Assembly (NCBI GenBank): GCA_958427355.1 | Contig: CAUACA010000036.1 | Location: 1-14,989, forward strand | DNA length: 14,989 bases | Direction: 5' to 3' | Origin: an uncultured Collinsella sp. | GTDB taxonomy: Bacteria; Actinomycetota; Coriobacteriia; Coriobacteriales; Coriobacteriaceae | In this document: piece after piece, positions 1 through 5,625 of the stretch | How positions within the stretch are numbered: the stretch's first letter is position 1 | Layout of the letters: each line of letters starts with the position of its first letter | Notes under the pieces: generated by a model | Databases searched by the model: none | What the model was told of the DNA's origin: nothing | What the model saw: only the letters and a program-made list of their open reading frames with translations | Position numbers and translations under genes: made by a program

Positions 1-627
1 ACCCTCAGCTGCATCCACCCCAAACTTCTTGAGCTGCCTTGGACCGGCATCGTCTGTCTTGCGGGCGGTTACGCCGAGATCAACGGACACGCAATTCGCG
101 ATCTGTCGATGACGCCCAGTATGCTGCAACGTCTTGCCCCCTACCTTGAGCAATCGGGCGAGGTCATCCGCTTTGAGGGCCTCAACGGCGTCGTGCGCAT
201 GAGTGCCGATGCGCCCGATGCTCCCGGATACGCGCGCACCCTGGGCGACGCAGTCACGCAGCTGCAACATTACAGTGTCTACAAGATCTTGATGTCTACA
301 TCGCTCGCCAACCACATCGCTCAAGATAAGGCACTTGAGCCGCTGCTGTGCTTTAACGAGCTCGAACTCGAGGTAACCGAAATCTCGCCCCGCGAATGCA
401 CGAAGCGCGGGGGCATCCAGTCTGTACTCGACGCCCTCGATCCCCACCACGGAACCGTATATGGCATCGGCGACGCCAGCAATGACGTCTCGCTGATGAA
501 CGCCGTCGATGTCGGTATCGCCATGGGCAATGCGCCAGACTATCTCAAGGATAAAGCCGATTACGTGACCGACACCGTCGATCACGACGGTGTCGTTGCG
601 GCGCTCGAGCATTTTAGGCTGATTTAG
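1..627 (+). CDS. Cof-type HAD family hydrolase, 5' end outside the window
   Basis: The reading frame is open from base 1, so the gene starts upstream and 208 C-terminal residues are visible. The family dephosphorylates small phosphorylated metabolites in the cytoplasm; the substrate cannot be read from the sequence. HAD motif IV is clear as GIGDASNDVSLM (coded at about 463-498), followed by VGIAMGNA, the usual glycine-rich strand of Cof/YbhA-type enzymes. The segment TKRGG before it is at the place of the motif III lysine. The part between about residues 15 and 120 would be the C2-type cap. The N-terminal nucleophile motif DxDGT lies outside the window, so activity cannot be judged. The stop TAG at 625-627 is followed by 113 nt before the prenyl synthase start, with no obvious terminator, so the two genes may be cotranscribed. 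Family is secure; specificity is unknown. Confidence 0.88.
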   Translation, partial: TLSCIHPKLLELPWTGIVCLAGGYAEINGHAIRDLSMTPSMLQRLAPYLEQSGEVIRFEGLNGVVRMSADAPDAPGYARTLGDAVTQLQHYSVYKILMSTSLANHIAQDKALEPLLCFNELELEVTEISPRECTKRGGIQSVLDALDPHHGTVYGIGDASNDVSLMNAVDVGIAMGNAPDYLKDKADYVTDTVDHDGVVAALEHFRLI

Positions 628-740
628 GCGCGCTCCATCAAACGCACGCCCGTTGTCCTAAATCGCCAAAACTGCCGCGCCAAACGCCCTGATGTGGCAA
701 TATGTTGTCTGCATATTGCACCAATGCAACCTCAGAAAGA

Positions 741-1766
741 ATGCGAGAACCCGTGTCCAGTCCGTTTACCAGCTTTTTAGCCCAGCACTTTGACCAGATT
801 AACGACTATCTGGCCACGTTCTTTGACGGACAGGCGACCTCTGCCGATATCGAGCGCTACCTGTACGCGCCGCTCTCGGCTTTTACGGCCAACGCCGGCA
901 AGCGCCACCGCCCGCTTATCTGTATGCTCGCCGCAACCGCAGTGGGCGGTAGCTTTGAGAGCGCCCGCAGCGCCGCGGCAGCCATCGAGCATTTCCAGTC
1001 GGGCGCGCTGATCCACGACGACATCGCCGACAACGGACAGCTTCGTCGAGGCAAGCCCTGCATGCACCTTACCGAGGGCACGGGCCTTGCCATCAATTGC
1101 GGCGACCTGGCGCTCACCATGGTCACCAAGACGGTTCTCGACGACCCTACGCTGGAGTCCGACGTGAAGCTGCGCGTGCTCCACGAGCTTACCGAGATGA
1201 TCGTCCGCACCATCGAGGGTCAAGCGCTCGACCTGGGTTGGGTCCGTGACGGGCGCTTTGATATCTCGGTTGATGACTACCTGGACATGGCGACGCACAA
1301 GACCGCGTTTTACAGCGGAGCCACGCCGCTTGCCGCCGGAGCCATTATCGGCGGCGGCAACGATGAGCAAATCGAAGCGCTGCGCGCCTTTGGCCTGCAC
1401 ACGGGCCTTGCCTTTCAGATTCAGGACGACCTGCTCAACCTTGTCGGCACTAAGGAAGCCGCCAACAAGGACTTCCGCACCGACATCACCGAGGGCAAGC
1501 GCACGCTTGTCGCCGTACACGCCCTCTCTGATGAGCGCCACCACGACGAGGTCGAGGCGATTCTTTCCTCAGGCACCGATGATCCCGCGCAGCTCGCACG
1601 CGCCGTGGAGATCTTCCAGGAGACCGGCTCCATCGATTACGCCCACACTTACGCGCTCGACCTGACCGCTAAGGCCAAAGCGGCCATCGAGAACGTTGAG
1701 CTTGATCCGCACGCACGCGAGCTGTTCCTCTCCATGGCAGATTTCTTTGTGGAGCGTCTTAACTAA
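741..1766 (+). CDS. Polyprenyl (isoprenyl diphosphate) synthase
   Basis: This enzyme condenses isopentenyl diphosphate onto an allylic diphosphate, in the pathway leading to undecaprenyl or quinone side-chain precursors. Residue numbers assume the ATG at 741. Visible are GKRHRP in the first conserved region, the first aspartate-rich motif DDIAD (93-97) in LIHDDIADNGQLRRGKP, and the second motif as FQIQDDLLN (225-233), followed by KDFRTDITEGKRT with the conserved GK. The residues four and five before the first motif are Ala and Gly, both small, which by family rules favours a product longer than farnesyl diphosphate (inference). The second motif ends in Asn instead of the usual Asp. The start is uncertain: ATG 702 has no ribosome site, ATG 741 has AGAAAG almost touching it, and GTG 753 is also possible; all precede the conserved fold. 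Length 341 residues is normal. Confidence 0.9.
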   Translation: MREPVSSPFTSFLAQHFDQINDYLATFFDGQATSADIERYLYAPLSAFTANAGKRHRPLICMLAATAVGGSFESARSAAAAIEHFQSGALIHDDIADNGQLRRGKPCMHLTEGTGLAINCGDLALTMVTKTVLDDPTLESDVKLRVLHELTEMIVRTIEGQALDLGWVRDGRFDISVDDYLDMATHKTAFYSGATPLAAGAIIGGGNDEQIEALRAFGLHTGLAFQIQDDLLNLVGTKEAANKDFRTDITEGKRTLVAVHALSDERHHDEVEAILSSGTDDPAQLARAVEIFQETGSIDYAHTYALDLTAKAKAAIENVELDPHARELFLSMADFFVERLN

Positions 1767-1808
1767 CGGGGGTTATAAAACCTGTCAGCAGCGTATTTAG
1801 GCACAACT

Positions 1809-1817
1809 TGCTACACT
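1809..1817 (+). promoter_or_regulatory. Probable extended -10 promoter of the CwlM-like gene
   Basis: TGC-TACACT reads as an extended -10 box (TGn at 1809-1811, TACACT at 1812-1817) in a gap of 138 nt between two genes. No good -35 box is found 16-18 nt upstream, which an extended -10 can tolerate. It would give a leader of about 80 nt holding a small hairpin (GCGTTGTC pairing with GACAGACGC, about 1846-1867). Confidence 0.4.
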
Positions 1818-1904
1818 GTTGAGTGCATGTTTATGCATCCCTTTGCGTTGTCTATCCGACAGACGCTCAAATAGTACGAATGGTACGCCGAAAGGGGTTC
1901 GTTC

Positions 1905-2810
1905 ATGGAACCTATTACAACGGGCATGCAAGGAGCAGCCGTCGAGGACGTGCAGTCTCGTCTCCTGCAGCTCGGCTACACGATTGATGCCGCCGAAGTC
2001 ACCGACAAGTACTTTGGAGCCACCACCGAGCAGGCCGTCAGCACCTTCAGGCTCGACAGCGGCCTTGCTGCCGGTCATGCCGTCGATATCCCCTGCTGGA
2101 GCGCCCTTGTAGACGCTTCGTATAAGCTGGGCGACCGCACTCTCTATCTGCGCATGCCCAATTTCCATGGCGCCGATGTGCAGGCCCTGCAGCGCGCTCT
2201 CAACGTTTTGGGCTTTGCCTGTGGCGAAGACGACGGCTACTTTGGTCCGCATACCGAGGCCGCCCTGCAGCAGTTCCAGGAAAATGTCGGCCTGTTTGCC
2301 GACGGCATGGCCTTCCAGGACACCTACGCCTACATCAACCGCCTGCACCATGTGTGGGAGGGCAAGCCCTCGGTCACCGAAGCCGAGTCCCGTATCGGTT
2401 TTGCTCGCGCCGCCAACGTGCTCGAGCGCTTCCAGATTGCCGTTATCGGCGAGGACCCCATCGCACGCAGCGTTGCGTCGCGCATGTGGAATATCGCCAC
2501 GGCAACGACCGACAACAGCGGCATGATGCTCTGCGACTCCGAGGTCCCAACCGACGTTGACCTGGTGCTCGAGATCGCAAGCGATGAGCTGCCCGCAGAT
2601 GCAGCGCCGCGCGCCACGATCGCCCTCGCCGAGTGCCACAACCTGGCCCAGCGCATCCGCACTGCCAATGTCGCCGCGCAGCAGAAGCCGGCACGCATTC
2701 GCATTGAGCTCACGGGCATGACGCGCTACAACGGCACCTTCACGGCCAGCGACGCGCAGACACTCGCCGTACGCCTGCTCGATGGCGTTTGCGATGCCCT
2801 CGCAGATTAG
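1905..2810 (+). CDS. CwlM-like protein: two peptidoglycan-binding repeats plus degenerate amidase-like domain
   Basis: A 301-residue cytoplasmic-type protein without signal peptide. Two PG_binding_1 repeats are seen: residues about 5-65 (AAVEDVQSRLLQLGY, then KYFGATTEQAVSTF) and about 85-140 (GADVQALQRALNVLGF, then DGYFGPHTEAALQQFQ). The linker YKLGDRTLY closely resembles the same place in mycobacterial CwlM as I recall it (YRLGARTLY). The C-terminal part (about 165-301) can be lined up with the CwlM Amidase_3 domain, for example PARIRIELTGMTRYNGTF against its PTVQVDIGYITNP strand, but no zinc-ligand motifs (DPGHGG, the Glu, or SIHAN) are present, so it should not be an active amidase. In mycobacteria, CwlM is a non-enzymatic regulator that stimulates MurA when phosphorylated; a similar wall-control role here is inference. 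AAAGGGG at 1891-1897 lies 7 nt before the ATG and fixes the start. Seen: repeats. Inferred: CwlM kinship. Confidence 0.75.
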   Translation: MEPITTGMQGAAVEDVQSRLLQLGYTIDAAEVTDKYFGATTEQAVSTFRLDSGLAAGHAVDIPCWSALVDASYKLGDRTLYLRMPNFHGADVQALQRALNVLGFACGEDDGYFGPHTEAALQQFQENVGLFADGMAFQDTYAYINRLHHVWEGKPSVTEAESRIGFARAANVLERFQIAVIGEDPIARSVASRMWNIATATTDNSGMMLCDSEVPTDVDLVLEIASDELPADAAPRATIALAECHNLAQRIRTANVAAQQKPARIRIELTGMTRYNGTFTASDAQTLAVRLLDGVCDALAD

Positions 2811-2817
2811 GTAAACT
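2788..2817 (+). promoter_or_regulatory. Possible promoter of tRNA-Gln
   Basis: TTTGCG at 2788-2793, an 18-nt spacer and TAAACT at 2812-2817 lie 31 nt before the mature tRNA, overlapping the end of the preceding gene. The -35 is weak, so read-through from upstream is equally possible. Confidence 0.3.
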
Positions 2818-2848
2818 AAACGAGTTGCTTTTGGGCAACACCACACAT

Positions 2849-2920
2849 TGGGACGTAGTTCAACGGTAGAACTCCGGTTTTTGGTGCCGGCTGTTGGGGG
2901 TTCGAATCCCTCCGTCCCAG
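2849..2920 (+). tRNA. tRNA-Gln, anticodon UUG
   Basis: The full cloverleaf can be folded by eye. Acceptor stem TGGGACG (2849-2855) pairs with CGTCCCA (2913-2919), and the discriminator base is G2920. The D arm is GTTC-AACGGTA-GAAC. The anticodon stem CCGGT/GCCGG encloses the loop TTTTGGT with anticodon TTG at 2881-2883. The T arm has the loop TTCGAAT. The 3' CCA is not encoded and must be added after transcription. This decodes CAA, and CAG by wobble. A strong terminator follows 14 nt later, so it is a single-tRNA unit or the end of the unit running from the upstream + strand genes. Confidence 0.97.
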
Positions 2921-2933
2921 CCCTTAAGAACAC

Positions 2934-2970
2934 AGCGCTCCAGGCCCTTATGAACCTGGAGCGCTTTCTT
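2934..2970 (+). terminator. Intrinsic terminator after tRNA-Gln
   Basis: AGCGCTCCAGG (2934-2944) pairs perfectly with CCTGGAGCGCT (2955-2965) around a 10-nt loop, followed by TTCTT. Eleven base pairs with no mismatch. The opposite strand has a poorer T run, so it mainly stops + strand transcription. Confidence 0.85.
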
Positions 2971-3023
2971 GTGGGCAAGCGGAGGAATTCGAACCCGCAA
3001 GGGTGCGGAGCCGAGGAAACGCG

Positions 3024-3057
3024 AAGGCGCCCCAAGCCCATTAGGACCAAGAGCGCC
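3024..3057 (-). other. Imperfect hairpin, better paired as - strand RNA
   Basis: On the - strand GGCGCTCTTGGTCC and GGGCTTGGGGCGCC pair around TAAT with several G-U pairs and one T-T mismatch; on the + strand those G-U pairs become A-C mismatches. It lies 210 nt downstream of the JetD-like gene and may be part of its 3' end, but it lacks a T run, so it is not called a terminator. Confidence 0.3.
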
Positions 3058-3122
3058 TAACATCAAGAAAATATCAGCCCAGTTCCGAAAAGCGAGCCGC
3101 ATGCAACAACCAGGTAACCACA

Positions 3123-3259
3123 GGCCCCGGGAGAGCGGGGACACCAGCTTAGGTTTATCGCGAGTTCCGCACGAACAGGAGGCCACTTAATGTGGCCTCC
3201 GTCGTGAGCAGGACTGTAGAGCAGGAAACCTAAGCCGGTGTCCCCGCTCTCCCGGGGCC
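3123..3259 (-). repeat. Structured palindromic element, copy 1 (complete)
   Basis: Outer arms 3123-3156 and 3226-3259 are 34 nt each and complementary except A3146 against C3236, which would be a U-G pair in - strand RNA. Inside, a second helix (AGTTC.GC..ACGA with TCGTG..GC.GGACT) leads to a perfect 9-bp hairpin GGAGGCCAC/GTGGCCTCC (3178-3186, 3192-3200) with loop TTAAT. The core 3154-3231 recurs at 7922-7999. The element ends 7 nt downstream of the stop codon of the JetD-like gene and probably lies in its 3' untranslated RNA. No T run follows, so it is not a simple terminator. Either a structured RNA or a dispersed palindromic repeat; no transposase or coding capacity is present. The strand given is that of the adjacent gene and of the better RNA pairing. 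Confidence 0.85.
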
Positions 3260-3266
3260 GAACGCC

Positions 3267-5441
3267 CTAGTTGTTGAGCATGCGGTCGAAGCTTCCCGAG
3301 TCGCCATCCCGATAGTCTGCTGTCATCAGAATCTCCTGCGGAATGCGCCCGCCCTCGCGCAGCACGTTGCGGAACTGCACGCGCGTGACCATGGGCAGAT
3401 CTTTGATCGTCGCTGCCAGGTTCTGCGGCACACCCTGGTTGGCAGCCGCGGGCTCGCACTCGCCGCCGGCCTTCACGCGACGCTTATGCTCGGCGAGCAT
3501 AGCGCGATACATGCCGGCATGCAGGCGAATCTCAACCACATTGGCATTGCGAGTCTGCTCGACGATGCGCGCGCCCTCGCGATCGATATCGCCCACGTAG
3601 TAGACGTAGTTAAAGCGATAGCCAATCTCGGCCAGATAATCGTCCAGGGCATGCGAGACGCTCGCCTTGCATCCGCCGCCAAAAATCACGCCGCCCACCT
3701 TGATGCCAAAGAGCTTGGCGTGCTTGCGGCCACGCAGCAGCTTGACGATCTCGTCGTAGGTGTCCAGGTTCTCGACCATAATGAACGGCTTGTCGGCTCC
3801 CAGCGTAAAGAAGCCCGTAAAGTGCACGGGGCGATTGGGGGCGACCTTGATCGCCTGCATGCTGATGCCCTTTTCGGTCATACGCCTGATCAGGCGCTCA
3901 CCGTGCTTGCCGTCAAAAGCCTTCTCGTCGTTAAAGATCTGGTAGGCACGCTGGCGGCGCGAGGCAACCGGCGTATCGGCACCTCGGTTCTGTTCGATCC
4001 AAGCCTGGATGATTGCGATTTCCTCGGCAATCTTGCGGTTGGACATCTCGTTGTGCTGAGTGCGCTGCGGAGCCTTTTTGCCATCCTTGCCCTCGACCTT
4101 TACGATCTGTGTCTGCTGCTCCTTGATCTTAGAGAGCGCCGTGGGCGTAGGGACAACTTTGAGCAGCTGCCTGCCTAAAACGCGGGCAAGGGCAAACGCC
4201 GAGGCCTCGCCGTGAACGGCCGACTTGGGCTGCTGGGCAGCAGTATCTGCTGCGGCAGACTCCGGCTTCTTCTGAGACTTGCGCTTAGAATCGCCTTGGG
4301 AATTGCGCTCGTGCTTCGGCATAGACGCCTGCTTCTGCGGACGAACGGACTTGCTCTCCTTCGCCGGCTGGCGCTTAGGCTGCCCCGAAGAAACCTCGGC
4401 CTTCGCATCCTCGTTCTGCGGCGTGGTCTTCTCGGTTGCAGTCTCGGCATGGGAACTGCGGCCCCCACGATGGCGACGGCGGCGAGGCTTGCTCGACGCG
4501 CCCTGCTCCGTCCGCTCATCAGTAGGCTGCTGGCCCTTGGCCTCGGCATCAACCTTAAGCTGCGGCTCAACAGGCTTCTGCTCGCGAGCCGCCGGCTCAA
4601 CGGCCTTCTCGTCCTGAGTGGTCGAAGCCGGCTCGCTCTTCTCCTGACGCCTCACGGGATACGCGCGCCCCGCAAAACCACGTCCGGGACGACATGAACC
4701 CGGAGCCTTCTTGGCAGACTCCTCAACATCGTCTGCAACCTCAGAAGACTCTTCGACCTCACGCGCGGCATCCTGCTGTGCAGCCTTAAAGTGAGCGCCG
4801 CGACGGTGCTTGGGCTCTTGGGCCTCCACGGGCTTTTGCTCCTTCGTGGGCTTCTGCGACTCGGCAGCAGCCTCGGTCTCAACAGCCTCGGCATCCGTCT
4901 CGCCCTTTCGAGCAACGGCGCGACGGAAGCGCTCCTGCTGGGCGCGGCGCTGTGCATCGCGCTTGCCGCCCCCGCCAAAACCGCCGCGTCCTGCCTTGGC
5001 CGTAAAGGCACGCACGACGTTCTCATCGAGCAACTCATCGGTATCGACATGCTCACGCGGGGCAACTTCTTCCACAGCAGGCACGTCAGCGGAATCCTCG
5101 ACGACAAAATCTTCGACGGACTCGGCAGGCTGCTCCTGGGCATCGCGGATCTCGGCATTGATGGTATAGAACGCCGGGCGCCCGTTAATGCCGCTACCCT
5201 CGATCTTGGTCACGATATTTGCCGCGATAAGCTCATCGCGCATCGCCTTGGTGTCACATTCCTTATCGACGGAGCGGAAAATCTGCGCCAGCGCGCTCGA
5301 CTTAATCTTGAGTGCCTTGCGGCAAAGCAGGTCGTAGGCAACCAGCTTTGCCCGCTCGGCAGAAAGCGACGTTTGTCCGCTCAGACGCTCAGCCAGAGCA
5401 TCGACATTTTGTTGGTTATCGGAATATACCGTCTTGGCCAC
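3267..5441 (-). CDS. Orphan JetD-like (DUF2220) Toprim-domain protein with long disordered linker
   Basis: A 724-residue protein in three parts. Residues about 1-98 are a compact, mostly helical region ending GSGINGRPAFYTINAEI, compatible with a winged helix. Residues about 100-415 are low-complexity and charged, with Lys/Arg patches (PRRRRHRGG), Gly-rich GRGGFGGGGKR and the repeated motif EQKPVEAQ / EQKPVEPQ, as in nucleic-acid-binding disordered regions. Residues about 415-724 are folded, with VENLDTYDEI (E557) and YYVGDIDREG (D618, D620), the acidic pattern of Toprim domains and closest, from memory, to the C-terminal domain of JetD, the nuclease of Wadjet. No jetA, jetB or jetC lies nearby, and the N-terminal half differs from classic JetD. 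Nuclease activity is inference. GTG 5441 is chosen because GAAAGGGG stands just before it; ATG 5465 has no such site. Its neighbours are unrelated housekeeping genes. Confidence 0.8.
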   Translation of the reverse strand: MAKTVYSDNQQNVDALAERLSGQTSLSAERAKLVAYDLLCRKALKIKSSALAQIFRSVDKECDTKAMRDELIAANIVTKIEGSGINGRPAFYTINAEIRDAQEQPAESVEDFVVEDSADVPAVEEVAPREHVDTDELLDENVVRAFTAKAGRGGFGGGGKRDAQRRAQQERFRRAVARKGETDAEAVETEAAAESQKPTKEQKPVEAQEPKHRRGAHFKAAQQDAAREVEESSEVADDVEESAKKAPGSCRPGRGFAGRAYPVRRQEKSEPASTTQDEKAVEPAAREQKPVEPQLKVDAEAKGQQPTDERTEQGASSKPRRRRHRGGRSSHAETATEKTTPQNEDAKAEVSSGQPKRQPAKESKSVRPQKQASMPKHERNSQGDSKRKSQKKPESAAADTAAQQPKSAVHGEASAFALARVLGRQLLKVVPTPTALSKIKEQQTQIVKVEGKDGKKAPQRTQHNEMSNRKIAEEIAIIQAWIEQNRGADTPVASRRQRAYQIFNDEKAFDGKHGERLIRRMTEKGISMQAIKVAPNRPVHFTGFFTLGADKPFIMVENLDTYDEIVKLLRGRKHAKLFGIKVGGVIFGGGCKASVSHALDDYLAEIGYRFNYVYYVGDIDREGARIVEQTRNANVVEIRLHAGMYRAMLAEHKRRVKAGGECEPAAANQGVPQNLAATIKDLPMVTRVQFRNVLREGGRIPQEILMTADYRDGDSGSFDRMLNN

Positions 5442-5445
5442 GGGG

Positions 5446-5453
5446 CCCCTTTC
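5446..5453 (-). promoter_or_regulatory. Ribosome binding site deciding the GTG start of the JetD-like gene
   Basis: On the - strand GAAAGGGG precedes GTG 5441 by 4 nt. It has the same AAAGGGG core as the site before the CwlM-like gene. An in-frame ATG at 5465 lies upstream of this site and lacks its own, so the GTG is preferred. Confidence 0.6.
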
Positions 5454-5475
5454 ATATGCACACATATACGTCTAT

Positions 5476-5505
5476 ATGGTACAACGCGCGCCCTTATCCA
5501 CGCAA
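5476..5505 (-). promoter_or_regulatory. Possible promoter of the JetD-like gene
   Basis: On the - strand TTGCGT (5500-5505), an 18-nt spacer and TACCAT (5476-5481) lie between the cstA terminator and the GTG start. The strong terminator upstream means the gene needs its own promoter; the -10 match is only fair. Confidence 0.35.
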
Positions 5506-5546
5506 AACATCTGCGAGAACACTCGAGCGTCACCCGCTTTTGCATG

Positions 5547-5586
5547 AAAAAAAGACCGAGCCCGCGAAGTCGCGGACCCGGTCTTT
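5547..5586 (-). terminator. Intrinsic terminator of cstA
   Basis: On the - strand AAAGACCG...CGCGG pairs with CCGCG...CGGTCTTT (5579-5586/5551-5558 outer, 5571-5575/5562-5566 inner) and runs into seven T residues. It lies 39 nt after the cstA stop codon and separates it from the JetD-like gene. Confidence 0.88.
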
Positions 5587-5625
5587 CCGAGTCATATAGA
5601 TGTGACGTTCAACTCGTCAGGTCGA

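Noticed and set aside
777..1544. A 255-residue open frame on the - strand opposite the prenyl synthase
   Set aside because: Antisense shadow; no motif and no ribosome site.
2807..2820. TTAGGTAAACTAAA before tRNA-Gln as a second copy of the cstA operator
   Set aside because: It resembles the operator but the arms are shorter and the spacing differs, and it includes a stop codon and the probable tRNA -10 box; chance is as likely.
1797..3050. A 417-residue open frame on the - strand
   Set aside because: It runs antisense through tRNA-Gln, its terminator and the whole CwlM-like gene; an artefact of GC-rich DNA.
2849..3259. Integration of a mobile element at the tRNA-Gln 3' end
   Set aside because: No integrase and no repeated tRNA 3' end are found; the adjacent palindrome matches another site not linked to a tRNA.
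3267..5441. A full Wadjet defence operon
   Set aside because: Only a JetD-like domain is present; neighbours are cstA and tRNA-Gln, with no SMC, kleisin or JetB-like gene in the window.
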